Assembly: GCA_945875135.1 (NCBI GenBank)
Contig: CAMCJO010000021.1
Location: 1-12,978 of the forward strand
Direction: 5' to 3'
Length of the DNA stretch: 12,978 nt
Source of the DNA: an uncultured Porphyromonas sp.
Lineage (GTDB): Bacteria; Bacteroidota; Bacteroidia; Bacteroidales; Porphyromonadaceae
Shown here: one piece after another, positions 1 to 7,704 of the stretch
Layout: the number at the start of each line of letters is the position of its first letter
How positions within the stretch are numbered: the first letter of the stretch is position 1
The notes under the pieces: generated by a model
What the model saw: the letters and a program-made list of their open reading frames with translations, nothing else
Database searches by the model: none
What the model was told of the DNA's origin: nothing
Position numbers and translations under genes: made by a program

Positions 1-14
1 TTTCAAATACAATA

Positions 15-46
15 CAAAGATACTAATAGTCAGCGAGATATGCAAT
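15..46 (-). promoter_or_regulatory. Bacteroidetes-type promoter reading out of the left edge
   Basis: On the minus strand a TATCTTTG box (plus 15-22) matches the Bacteroidetes -7 consensus TAnnTTTG. A TTG (plus 43-45) lies 20 bases upstream at the expected -33 position. It sits beyond the htrA terminator and points out of the window, so it should drive a gene starting left of base 1. In P. gingivalis htrA and rpoD are neighbours, so rpoD is a plausible target; that is inference. Confidence 0.55.
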
Positions 47-93
47 AGATCGCTCTGATTATACGTGCAACAGTCTCCTAAGGGGCAACAAAA

Positions 94-121
94 TACGGGC
101 GACCCGTTAGGATCGCCCGTA
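94..121 (-). terminator. Intrinsic terminator of htrA
   Basis: A perfect 9-bp inverted repeat (94-102 with 113-121) encloses a 10-base loop. Reading the minus strand, the stem is followed directly by TTTTGTTG, giving a GC-rich hairpin and short U-tract about 50 bases after the htrA stop codon. Confidence 0.8.
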
Positions 122-170
122 CTCTGGGAGTGTATGGCTCTACTTATGCCAATTGCTACATCTCTGTAGA

Positions 171-1691
171 CTAGCTCAGGTCGATGGCGTAGTACTTCAT
201 AGAGCCACCAGGGTAGAAGCCCTTGACTAGGATCGCTTTGTCACCAAGGCGGGTCTTCTGAGCTGCATCGACCAGCATGCGTGCTGCCGAGACGGAGCGT
301 ACAGCCTTATTATTGATCGAGAGGATGATAAAGCCCTCCTTGATGCCGGCCTCTTGGAGCTTGCCTTTGCCGACCTTGACGACCTCTAGTCCGTAGCTGA
401 TGCCTTGCTTGCGTAGTTGATCGCCCGAGATCTCGCGCAGGGTGGCTCCGAGGAGGCTGTTGCTGTCTCTCTTGACGATCTCGGTGCTACCCTCATCGTT
501 TTTGAGCTTGACCTTGAAGTCTCGCTTAGCGCCCTTGCGGTCTACGGTGACAACGATGGTGTCTCCAGGACGGCAACGACCGATGCGCTCCTGCAGCTCA
601 CCCATCTCGGTGATCTTGTTGCCATCGATGCCTACGATGACGTCGCCCTCCTCGATGCCAGCAGCGTAGGCTGCACTGACCTCTGAGAATTCGTTGACGT
701 AGACACCCTGAGAGACCTTGAGATTTTTCTCCTTCTTGACATCCTCATTGACCGTACCACCGATGATGCCTAGGACAGCGCGCTGCACGGAGCCGTATTT
801 CTTGAGGTCGCTGACGATCTTGGCTGCCGTATTGATGGGGACAGCAAAGGAGTAGCCTGAGTAGTTGCCGGTCTCGGAGAAGATCATGGTGTTGATACCG
901 ATGAGTCGTCCCTCGGCATCTACGAGGGCACCACCACTGTTACCGCGATTTACGGCAGCGTCTGTCTGTATGTAGCGAGCTATCTGGGCTGTGCCCCGAG
1001 GACCCTCGACAGCGGTGCTGCGCGCCTTGGCACTGATGATACCCGCTGTGACGGTACCGGTCAGGTTGAAGGGGTTGCCCACGGCCAGTACCCACTCGCC
1101 GAGCTTGATCTTGTCACTATCGCCAAAGGGGATGGTGGGCAGATCCTTAGCGTCGACCTTGAGTAGTGCTATATCTACAGTGGGGTCGGACCCGATGAGC
1201 TTAGCCTCAAAGGTACGGCTGTCATTGAGTGATACGGAGATGCTCTTAGCACCCTCGACTACGTGATTATTGGTAATAATGTAGCCATCGGTGCTGATGA
1301 TGACGCCAGAGCCGAAGCTGGTGACGGTGCGTGACTGCGGACGGTCGAAGCCCCGTCCTCCGCCAAAGAAGAACTCGAAAGGATCTATATAGTCAATGGT
1401 CTGCTCGCCCTCTACCTTGATATGTACGACCGCTTGTACTGCTAGCTCAGCAGCTGGAGAGAGGTCGGGGGCGTTGCCTACGGTACGGCTGGAGGTGAGC
1501 TCGTAGTCGGACTGCAGGAAGCCGTAGTCGTTTTCTGAGCTAGGGTAGTTACTCTGTCTTAGTGCGGAGTAGGAAGAGCCGTCTGTAGATGTTGCATTTC
1601 TGAGGGTAGCGCGTACTACCCCCCACGAGACGAGACCACTGACGAGGGCTATGCCTAGCGTCAGGAGTGAGTATTTGAGATATTTGTTCAT
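171..1691 (-). CDS. htrA: HtrA/DegP-family periplasmic serine protease with two PDZ domains
   Basis: A trypsin-like serine protease of the HtrA/DegP/DegQ family, which degrades or refolds damaged proteins in the periplasm. The 506 residues match the family length. Residues 7-26 form a hydrophobic export signal or anchor, followed by a low-complexity stretch to about 80. The protease domain (about 80-300) shows a complete catalytic triad: H143 in NNHVVEG, D173 in DPTVDIALLKVD and S252 in GNSGGAL. A Phe/Gly-rich insertion near 103-116 corresponds to the LA loop. PDZ1 spans about 305-395, with the carboxylate-binding region near 308-312. PDZ2 spans about 412-490. The ATG at 1691 directly precedes the signal sequence. 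The gene is separated from ppiD by 297 bases with a hairpin, so it is probably transcribed alone. I saw no TAnnTTTG box just upstream, which would fit an alternative or ECF sigma factor but does not prove it. Confidence 0.96.
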   Translation of the reverse strand: MNKYLKYSLLTLGIALVSGLVSWGVVRATLRNATSTDGSSYSALRQSNYPSSENDYGFLQSDYELTSSRTVGNAPDLSPAAELAVQAVVHIKVEGEQTIDYIDPFEFFFGGGRGFDRPQSRTVTSFGSGVIISTDGYIITNNHVVEGAKSISVSLNDSRTFEAKLIGSDPTVDIALLKVDAKDLPTIPFGDSDKIKLGEWVLAVGNPFNLTGTVTAGIISAKARSTAVEGPRGTAQIARYIQTDAAVNRGNSGGALVDAEGRLIGINTMIFSETGNYSGYSFAVPINTAAKIVSDLKKYGSVQRAVLGIIGGTVNEDVKKEKNLKVSQGVYVNEFSEVSAAYAAGIEEGDVIVGIDGNKITEMGELQERIGRCRPGDTIVVTVDRKGAKRDFKVKLKNDEGSTEIVKRDSNSLLGATLREISGDQLRKQGISYGLEVVKVGKGKLQEAGIKEGFIILSINNKAVRSVSAARMLVDAAQKTRLGDKAILVKGFYPGGSMKYYAIDLS

Positions 1692-1817
1692 AGTATTGAG
1701 GTTATACTTCTTGCTAATAAATTGATGGTATAGACCTCTGGAGCTGGGCTTCGGATCGCTTGCGCTCGGAAGGTCCTATATCCATTAGACGATTGAAGTG
1801 GCGAAATGTTGCATTAG

Positions 1818-1879
1818 GAGTGTCTAGAAATAGAGACTGTTGCAAAAGTCAATAGTCTCATTAAGAGTATCTAGAAATA
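1818..1879. repeat. Short repeat region upstream of htrA, possible IS-end remnant
   Basis: A 15-base direct repeat (GAGTRTCTAGAAATA, one mismatch) occurs at 1818-1832 and 1865-1879, 47 bases apart. Between the copies lie GAGACT (1833-1838) and its reverse complement AGTCTC (1854-1859). The 12-mer GAGACTGTTGCA (1833-1844) recurs inverted at 66-77, on the other side of htrA. GAGAC..TTGCA tips resemble terminal repeats of some IS5-type insertion sequences, but no transposase is present here. This could be a solo IS end, a MITE-like fragment or chance. Confidence 0.4.
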
Positions 1880-1905
1880 AGTCTTACCGCTGAAGTGATA
1901 TGAGA

Positions 1906-1939
1906 AGACGCACACCCGCTTGTCTACAGGTGTGCGTCT
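1906..1939 (-). terminator. Hairpin downstream of ppiD, probable terminator
   Basis: A perfect 11-bp inverted repeat (1906-1916 with 1929-1939) with a 12-base loop lies about 50 bases after the ppiD stop. In the minus direction the stem is followed by TCTCATATC, a poor U-tract, so it may act as a weak terminator or mainly stabilise the 3' end of the ppiD message. Confidence 0.55.
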
Positions 1940-1988
1940 ACTATATATTATGGAAGCGTCTCTAAGAAGCACTTAGCTATCGCAAGTC

Positions 1989-4151
1989 TTACCAGAAGCG
2001 GTAACGTGTATCCTCGATAGGTGTCTGCTTGACGAGCTCTTGCATAGCTCTGTATGCCATCTGCTGTCCGTAGGAGCGACGCTTCTGAGCTGTAGCTGCA
2101 GGAGAGGGCTTCGTGACGGAGGCGTCTACGTTCTCCGAGATAGGCTGGAGCACGACAACCTCCGTGCCAGCACGGAATGGCGCTGAGAGCTTACCGATAG
2201 CTGTGGTCATAGCCTTACCCACGAATGCTGATGGCGTATTGGGTGATGTGACGTAGCTGATGTTGTAGAGCGTGTCTACGCTAGACTGCATCTCAGTAGC
2301 ATAGCTGTCGAGGCTATTTAGCTTTTTGCTTGCCAGATTGGAGGCGAGCTGGTCGCCACGCTGCTCCATCAGGACGTAGTCTCGTACTTGATCTGCTACC
2401 TGCTCGAAGGGCTGGAAGCCTGCGGGGTACTTAGTCTCAACTTGAGCTACGACTAGGTAGTCGTTTTCGCCACAGCGGAAGAGCTTGTCTGATACTGTGC
2501 CGGCCTTAGAGCGTAGTGCCCAGCTGATGATCTCACGAGAGTTGGGGATCGATGCGAGAGCTGCTGAGGAGCTGTTGATATACTCGCCACGGACGACGGA
2601 TAGACCTGCTTTCTGGGCATCATCCATCATCTGGTCAAACTTCTTGTCGCTCGTAAAGATCTCGTTGATCTTAGCTTGTGCTGTGCGGAAGGTCTCCTCG
2701 GAGAAGTTGATGGGTACTGTGAGCTGTGCGATCTTGTAATGATTGACAGACGCTGTGGGGGCTGTCTTACGAACGAGTAGCGTAGCTCCTGGTCTCTCCA
2801 TCTTGACAAACTGGTTGACAGGTGTCTTGGTTAGTGTGTCTAGCCCCATACCGAAGAGCTCTGCCTCGGTAAAGGTGCTGTCGGGCATACCTGTATAGTT
2901 ATCCTGATTGATGAGATAACCACCATTTGCCTTGACCTGCTCATCCATCGAGTAGGTGGCTACGATCTGAGCCAGCGTAGCAGATCCGCTCTGGATGGCT
3001 GCTATGAGGCTATCAGCCTTTGGAGCGTTGGCTGAGTCGAGCGGGATCAGATTGACCTTAACCTCCTCAGGAGCCTGCTTGCGGTCGATGAGCTTGATGA
3101 GTGTGTAGCTGTCGTTGACGATGACAGGCTCGTTGACACTACCTATTGCACCCTCGCGAAGCATAGTCATGGCATTGGGTATGGTAGAGAGGTACTGCTC
3201 AAGCTCCTTGTCTGTGAAGTAGGTCTCGTAAGCGTTGCCATTGTCGTAGTTGCGTACCACCTTAGCGGGTGTCGTGGTAGCTAGAAGCTGTACGCGAGCG
3301 GAGTCTACCTCAGCCTTGGCAGCTGCATAGTCAGCCTCGCTAGGACGTACTAGGATGCTGTAGTAGTTGACCTTAGCCTGCTCAAATGGGAATGCGTATA
3401 GCTGCTTGTGGCTATCGTAGTAAGCCTTGACTTGCTGGTCTGTTACTGTGACCTGATCATTGGGCAGGATGGTGCTCGGCGTACGTACGACAGCAACGGT
3501 GCGTGTGCCTAGACCTGTGGTGTACTTCTCGTCGAGCGAGTTGATGGCATAGCTACGGGTGAGCAGTGCATTGATCTTCTCTGAGAGTCGCTGCGTGCGG
3601 ATCTGCTTCTCTGTCTCTAGCCACTGATTGCGAACAGAGAGCATCATGCTCTGCTGCTCAGCAGGGAGGCTCTTGATCCTGTTCAGATCCAGCTCACTCA
3701 TGATGCTCCGAATCTGCTCAGGATTGCCCATGTCTACTCCAAACTGTGAGAAGAACTGTGCGGCCCACTGTGACGTGGGTAGTCCCTCGCCAAAGATGAG
3801 TGCAGAGACCTCTGCCGGGGAGACACGTATTCCGATCGCTTTAGCCTCCTGCTCTAGGACGTAGTCGGCTATGAGCTCCTGTGCTAGCTGGTTGCTGATC
3901 TGCACACGATCCTGATCCGTCAGCTTGCCTTGGCGCTGACGCTCGTAGGGTTCTGTGCGCTCGGTGAGAAGCTGCTGGTACTCATCGTACTTGACCTTCT
4001 TGCCGTCAATCTTGAGAGCGACCATCTTGTTGTCCTGAAGCAGTGATGAGCCTGATCGTAGACCATCACCGATGATAAATGCTAAGAGTGCGACACCTAC
4101 TACGATGATGAGCAGGCCGGCACGATTTCTGATTTTCTGTAGCGTAGCCAT
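1989..4151 (-). CDS. ppiD: PpiD/SurA-type membrane-anchored peptidyl-prolyl isomerase (periplasmic chaperone)
   Basis: A 720-residue folding factor that would meet newly exported proteins in the periplasm. Residues 12-30 form one transmembrane anchor behind a basic N-terminus (K6, R8, R10), the PpiD topology. Residues about 40-200 match the helical SurA_N chaperone region. A parvulin (PpiC rotamase) domain spans about 365-465, with the diagnostic YSMDEQVKANGGYL near 400-413. The segment 535-680 looks like a second, more diverged rotamase-like region. The ATG at 4151 precedes the anchor with no reasonable alternative. The gene follows the CNNM/CBS gene by 106 bases with its own -7 box in between. 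htrA, a protease for misfolded periplasmic proteins, lies next downstream. The family call is firm; which clients it serves, and whether the isomerase is active, cannot be read from sequence. Confidence 0.9.
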   Translation of the reverse strand: MATLQKIRNRAGLLIIVVGVALLAFIIGDGLRSGSSLLQDNKMVALKIDGKKVKYDEYQQLLTERTEPYERQRQGKLTDQDRVQISNQLAQELIADYVLEQEAKAIGIRVSPAEVSALIFGEGLPTSQWAAQFFSQFGVDMGNPEQIRSIMSELDLNRIKSLPAEQQSMMLSVRNQWLETEKQIRTQRLSEKINALLTRSYAINSLDEKYTTGLGTRTVAVVRTPSTILPNDQVTVTDQQVKAYYDSHKQLYAFPFEQAKVNYYSILVRPSEADYAAAKAEVDSARVQLLATTTPAKVVRNYDNGNAYETYFTDKELEQYLSTIPNAMTMLREGAIGSVNEPVIVNDSYTLIKLIDRKQAPEEVKVNLIPLDSANAPKADSLIAAIQSGSATLAQIVATYSMDEQVKANGGYLINQDNYTGMPDSTFTEAELFGMGLDTLTKTPVNQFVKMERPGATLLVRKTAPTASVNHYKIAQLTVPINFSEETFRTAQAKINEIFTSDKKFDQMMDDAQKAGLSVVRGEYINSSSAALASIPNSREIISWALRSKAGTVSDKLFRCGENDYLVVAQVETKYPAGFQPFEQVADQVRDYVLMEQRGDQLASNLASKKLNSLDSYATEMQSSVDTLYNISYVTSPNTPSAFVGKAMTTAIGKLSAPFRAGTEVVVLQPISENVDASVTKPSPAATAQKRRSYGQQMAYRAMQELVKQTPIEDTRYRFW

Positions 4152-4234
4152 TATATAGTACTATCTGTTTTTTTCTTCTCTATGAATCGGGCTTCCAGCT
4201 ATCCTCAGTGAGAATGCGAAAGCTATCTAGGTGG

Positions 4235-4242
4235 CAAAGGTA
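4235..4242 (-). promoter_or_regulatory. -7 promoter box upstream of ppiD
   Basis: The minus strand reads TACCTTTG here, an exact match to TAnnTTTG, leaving a leader of about 80 bases before the ppiD ATG. No convincing TTTG/TTG lies 19-21 bases upstream, where the stop codon of the preceding gene falls, so promoter strength is uncertain. Confidence 0.5.
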
Positions 4243-4257
4243 GTTAAAATTCAGTTA

Positions 4258-5523
4258 TCAGAGGTCTTTCCACATCTTCACAAGTTCTATACGCGTGTCT
4301 GTCGACTTGATAATGTCAAATTGTAGCTTGCCGATCACGATCTGCTCACCTGGCACAGGGATGCGCTCGAGGTGGCTGATAATGAGTCCGGCGATGGTGA
4401 TATACTCGTCGCTCGTGGGGAGTGCTAGCTGCCACTGCTCGTTGGCATCGTCTATTTCTAGTCGCCCGCTGAAGGTGTAGGATCCGTCTGCGTTGTGCTT
4501 AGAGACGATTTTGTTTTGATCATGCTCGTCCTCGATGTCGCCAAAGATCTCCTCGACGAGATCCTCGAGGGTGATTAGTCCAGAGGTGCCTCCTAGCTCG
4601 TCGATAACGATCGCGATAGACTTCTTGCGCTGCATGAGGATGCCCATGAGCTTCTGCCCATTCATGCTCTCTGGGACAAAGACGACGGTGCGTACACGAG
4701 CCTGCCAGTCAGGTCCTTTGAACATCTCGGCCGAGTGAATGTAACCGAGGACATTGTCAATGTTTTCTCTATAGACGATGATCTTGGTCAGTCCAGTAGA
4801 GATAAAGAGCGAGGTGAGCGTCTCCGCCTCTGTGCCGATATCACAAGAGACGATCTCATTACGAGGTATCATGCAGTCTCGCACCTGTGTGGTGGAGAAG
4901 TCGATGGCGTTTTGAATGATCTTGACCTCAGTGTCGAGGTCGCTAGAACCCTCTCCGCTCAGACTCATGTTGAGGTAGTTATCTAGGTCTAGCGTGGTGA
5001 GCTTGGGGTGCTCTTCGGTGGCTGGCATGGCATCTTTGGGCAGCAGTAGCATAAAGAGCTTCGAGAGCCCTGTGGAGAAGAGCGTGATCGGGTAGAGGAG
5101 TATGTGAAAGAATCCTGATGGCAGAGCCTTGCGATACATCTGCTGGTTGGGATTCATACGATTACGCGCCTTGGGCAGATATTCTCCAAAGATGACGATG
5201 ATAAAGGTGGAAATAAGCGAATTGACCGTGATCTGAAAGACTGCATTGCTACTAATGGGAGCCAGTAGAGGCGCAAAGAGTCTCGTCATGACCATACCGT
5301 AGATGACCAGTACGATGTTGTTGCCTACGAGTAGGGTGGTGATAAAGCGGTCGGGACGACGGTAGAGCATCGAGAGTGTACGCCCGATGATGCCCCCTCG
5401 CTTAGAGTCGAGCTTGAGACGCAGGCGATCTGCCGAGAGGTAGGCTATCTCAGTCCCTGAGAAGAACCCTGAGAGGAGTAACAGTAGGACTATGTAGATC
5501 AGTAGCCAAATCGTGTCAGCCAT
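4258..5523 (-). CDS. CNNM/DUF21 and CBS-domain membrane protein (hemolysin-C/CorC family, GldE-like)
   Basis: A 421-residue inner-membrane protein of the family annotated as hemolysin, CorC or, in gliding Bacteroidetes, GldE. Some relatives (CorC/CNNM) act in Mg2+ export; the role here is not established. Residues 1-165 are the CNNM/DUF21 membrane domain, with hydrophobic helices near 5-22, 62-90, 98-113 and 140-160. Its signatures are visible: SGFFSGTEIAYLS (18-30), GNNI (67-70) and FGEYLPKA (112-119). A CBS pair follows, about 215-270 (starting RDCMIPR) and 276-332 (ending GGTSGLITLEDLVEEIFGDI). A CorC_HlyC C-terminal domain occupies about 345-415. Length and order are complete. The ATG at 5523 sits just after a strong promoter. 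It lies between lptC and ppiD. No gliding genes are visible in the window, so I leave the symbol blank. Confidence 0.92.
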   Translation of the reverse strand: MADTIWLLIYIVLLLLLSGFFSGTEIAYLSADRLRLKLDSKRGGIIGRTLSMLYRRPDRFITTLLVGNNIVLVIYGMVMTRLFAPLLAPISSNAVFQITVNSLISTFIIVIFGEYLPKARNRMNPNQQMYRKALPSGFFHILLYPITLFSTGLSKLFMLLLPKDAMPATEEHPKLTTLDLDNYLNMSLSGEGSSDLDTEVKIIQNAIDFSTTQVRDCMIPRNEIVSCDIGTEAETLTSLFISTGLTKIIVYRENIDNVLGYIHSAEMFKGPDWQARVRTVVFVPESMNGQKLMGILMQRKKSIAIVIDELGGTSGLITLEDLVEEIFGDIEDEHDQNKIVSKHNADGSYTFSGRLEIDDANEQWQLALPTSDEYITIAGLIISHLERIPVPGEQIVIGKLQFDIIKSTDTRIELVKMWKDL

Positions 5524-5546
5524 GGAGTAGATGCTTCATACATTTG

Positions 5547-5576
5547 CAAAGATAGTAGAAATCTAGTGATCACAAC
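5547..5576 (-). promoter_or_regulatory. Promoter of the CNNM/CBS gene
   Basis: The minus strand carries GTTG (plus 5573-5576), an 18-base spacer, then TATCTTTG (plus 5547-5554). This is close to the Bacteroidetes -33/-7 pattern. It lies in the 56-base gap after the lptC stop, with a predicted leader of about 20 bases, so this gene can be expressed independently of lptC. Confidence 0.65.
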
Positions 5577-5579
5577 TCG

Positions 5580-6188
5580 CTACTCGCTCATCTCTGGGTC
5601 GTCCTCTACGAGCATCTGACCACTGCTCCCGTGGAAGGTGTAACGTGTGAACTGCTCATCGCTCTCGAAGTTGCGCCCCTTGATCTTTCGCTCCGGAGTA
5701 TCTATCCATACACTATCTGGGGTGTAGATGCGCTTCTCCTCCTGATCCCAATAGAGGAGGTGGGAGTAAAAGCGTGAGCCCGCACGGTTGCGTACGTTGA
5801 CCTCCCCATGTAGCTCCCACAGCTTACGATCTGTCCAGTAAAAAGCGGAGTCAGCCTCTACGAAGACTGTCGTGCTATCCTGCTCGTCAAATTGCTCTGT
5901 GTAGAGCCCATAAGGGAAGTACCAGTGCGCTTCTCGACCCACTTTGTCGTTCTTGTTGTACACATACCACTCAGGCGTAATCAGCCTGTACTGTGTGATG
6001 CCTGAGTCGGCAACGAGTGCTCGCACATCTCGGGTGTACATCGAGTAGGCGGTCTCAGGGTCTAGCCCTACGTCAGAGAGTGGTGGTGGATCCTTGCGCT
6101 GACAACTAGTCACAGCGAGCAGAGCCGCAGCTAGTAAGCTGAAGCATAGTAAGAGCATCTGTCTGCTCTGGTACTGGTGTCTGGTCAT
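5580..6188 (-). CDS. lptC: LptC-family LPS export protein, predicted lipoprotein
   Basis: LptC belongs to the Lpt bridge that carries lipopolysaccharide from the LptBFG transporter across the periplasm. From the chosen ATG the protein has 202 residues: a polar, positively charged start (MTRHQYQSRQ), a hydrophobic stretch 11-27, then a lipobox VTSC with C29 as the lipidated residue. The rest is beta-rich, with LptC-type motifs such as LITPEWYVYN (69-78), EADSAFYWTDRKLWELHG (111-128) and the repeating turn pattern of the jellyroll. The open frame extends upstream to a GTG at 6242, but that codon lies inside the terminator hairpin at 6207-6257, so the ATG at 6188 is preferred. The ATG at 6158 is possible but would lack a charged n-region. 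Classical LptC is anchored by a transmembrane helix, so the lipobox is a variation. No clear promoter is visible. Confidence 0.82.
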   Translation of the reverse strand: MTRHQYQSRQMLLLCFSLLAAALLAVTSCQRKDPPPLSDVGLDPETAYSMYTRDVRALVADSGITQYRLITPEWYVYNKNDKVGREAHWYFPYGLYTEQFDEQDSTTVFVEADSAFYWTDRKLWELHGEVNVRNRAGSRFYSHLLYWDQEEKRIYTPDSVWIDTPERKIKGRNFESDEQFTRYTFHGSSGQMLVEDDPEMSE

Positions 6189-6196
6189 CTGCGAAT

Positions 6197-6257
6197 AAAA
6201 AGCTAGCAGGTCAGCCAGCTTAGCGAACGCTGGGCGTCTCACTAGCTGGCTGACCTG
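6197..6257 (-). terminator. Strong terminator after the TPR gene, abutting lptC
   Basis: A perfect 14-bp inverted repeat pairs 6207-6220 with 6244-6257. Its 23-base loop contains a small nested hairpin, AGCG-AA-CGCT (6222-6231). In the minus direction the stem is followed after a few bases by TTTTT (plus 6197-6201). It lies about 55 bases after the TPR stop codon and only about 8 bases before the likely lptC ATG, so it should separate the coaX-OMP-TPR transcript from lptC, or act as an attenuator. Confidence 0.8.
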
Positions 6258-6311
6258 TTTATATTCATGAAGTCTACTGAGGTAGATCCATAAGGTTTGT
6301 CAGATGCACTC

Positions 6312-7682
6312 TTAGCGAATGCGTGTAGACTCTCCGATCCAGCCACCTACGTAGAAGGAGTCTCCCACGTTCAGGTTAGGCTCGAAAAAGATTTCCTGCT
6401 GAGAGGGCAGATAGCTTGAGTACTGACTGATGAGTCTACCAGCCTCACCGGAGACGCTACTGTCTATGCTGCGAGCTCTCTGTAGCTTGTCGATAGCAAG
6501 CCCGTACACGAGACGCTGTCTGAGAGGATCATTGGGGAAGATGCTCTTAGCAGAGGCTGCGTACATCTGTGCGATCAAGATAAGCGGTGCTCCAAAAGAA
6601 GGATTGGCGGCCATAGCTCTGTTGCAGTATTGTCGTGCCGAAGCGTAGCTACGTGCCTTCATGTCGATGACACCGAGGGTGTAGTAAATTGTGGCTTGGA
6701 GGCGCTTGTCTGAGGTGAGCGAGACGGCATCGTTGAGATACTGCTTAGCTTGGCTCATTTGGCCCTTGTTGATGCAGTCAGAAGCTAGTCCCATAGCAGC
6801 TGCCGCTGTTGGCTTGATGTTGTATAGGTAGCGGCTTGCGGTAGCGTAGAGAGGGCTGTTCTCACACTTGGCGTAGCGAAACATATCGAGCATCGCCTGA
6901 AGATACTTGACGTTGTCCTTGTTCTTCTCAAGGCCATCACCATAGATCTTGATCAGCATATTGCAGTCAGCAAGACCGCTTGTAGCGAATAGCTCGTCGA
7001 GCTGCCCCTTGAGCGTTTGTATGTTTTGTAGCTTGACCGTATCGCCAGCTTCAGTGAGGGCATCGACATCGTTCTGCAGGATGCCATTACCTGTCATGTA
7101 GTCATCGACATAATGCTCGTGCCAGTCAGGATTGCCGATGGCTTTATTCATAGAGGCGAAGACAAAGAAGTAAACCAACTGGCTCTCGGTCTCTTCACCC
7201 ATCTCCTCGACGACAGGCTTGGCCCATTCGTAGATCTTGTCGTAGCTAGCCTTATCACCATAGAGGCGCAGGTAGTCGTTGATCTTAGCGGTGGTTATAT
7301 AGTCCTTACCATACTTAGGATCGTCGCCAAAGTACTTGATACGCATATCGTATAGCTTGAGGAGCTTCTCGATAGCGTCTTGACGAGCAGCGTCATCTTC
7401 GGCCTTCTCAATCTTCCAGTTCATGATCTGCACTCCGTAGAGGTAGATGTTCTTTGTCGATCCAGGGCACTTTTCTAGAGCCTCAAGCCAAAATGGGTAG
7501 GCTTCCTTAAAGTTATTACCCTTGACATAAGAGGTGAAGAGGCTAATGTTCTGTCGGCACTGAATGCTGTCATCCCCAGAGCCAAAAGGAGTACCCGTCT
7601 CCACACCAGTCTGAGCCCCGAGTGTTAGCGAAGTAGCTAGGAGGACTAGTATAGGGGTTAGTAGATTCTTCAGTTTCATCAT
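6312..7682 (-). CDS. Exported tetratricopeptide-repeat protein of unknown function
   Basis: A predicted periplasmic or envelope TPR protein of 456 residues; TPR proteins act as protein-binding scaffolds, and no partner can be read here. The signal peptide is MMKLKNLLTPILVLLATSLTLGA, ending A23/Q24. Helical repeats are seen near residues 47-85 (an NNFKEAYPFWLEALEKCPGS unit) and 333-375 (YASARQYCNRAMAANPSFGA). The middle is alpha-helical and less regular. The C-terminus ends in a compact FYVGGWIGESTRIR, resembling the W-I-x-E-S/T-T-x-V/I-R tail I associate with Bacteroidetes relatives. The open frame extends to a TTG at 7697, but the double ATG at 7682/7679 starts a proper signal peptide and is preferred. 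The gap to the OMP stop is only 22 bases with no promoter, so the two are almost certainly co-transcribed. A terminator follows. Confidence 0.85.
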   Translation of the reverse strand: MMKLKNLLTPILVLLATSLTLGAQTGVETGTPFGSGDDSIQCRQNISLFTSYVKGNNFKEAYPFWLEALEKCPGSTKNIYLYGVQIMNWKIEKAEDDAARQDAIEKLLKLYDMRIKYFGDDPKYGKDYITTAKINDYLRLYGDKASYDKIYEWAKPVVEEMGEETESQLVYFFVFASMNKAIGNPDWHEHYVDDYMTGNGILQNDVDALTEAGDTVKLQNIQTLKGQLDELFATSGLADCNMLIKIYGDGLEKNKDNVKYLQAMLDMFRYAKCENSPLYATASRYLYNIKPTAAAAMGLASDCINKGQMSQAKQYLNDAVSLTSDKRLQATIYYTLGVIDMKARSYASARQYCNRAMAANPSFGAPLILIAQMYAASAKSIFPNDPLRQRLVYGLAIDKLQRARSIDSSVSGEAGRLISQYSSYLPSQQEIFFEPNLNVGDSFYVGGWIGESTRIR

Positions 7683-7704
7683 TATCGGTATGTACAAAAG
7701 GTTT

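Noticed and set aside
1749..1773. Hairpin in the htrA leader (CTTCGG..CGGAAG type)
   Set aside because: The stem has two mismatches in eleven pairs and almost no loop space. It is not convincing as a terminator or riboswitch.
6189..6242. Upstream GTG start for lptC adding 18 residues
   Set aside because: The codon lies within the loop and stem of a strong terminator, and the added residues push the signal sequence away from the N-terminus. The ATG at 6188 gives a normal lipoprotein signal.
7683..7697. TTG start for the TPR gene
   Set aside because: It adds only MYIPI before a double ATG that begins a standard signal peptide.
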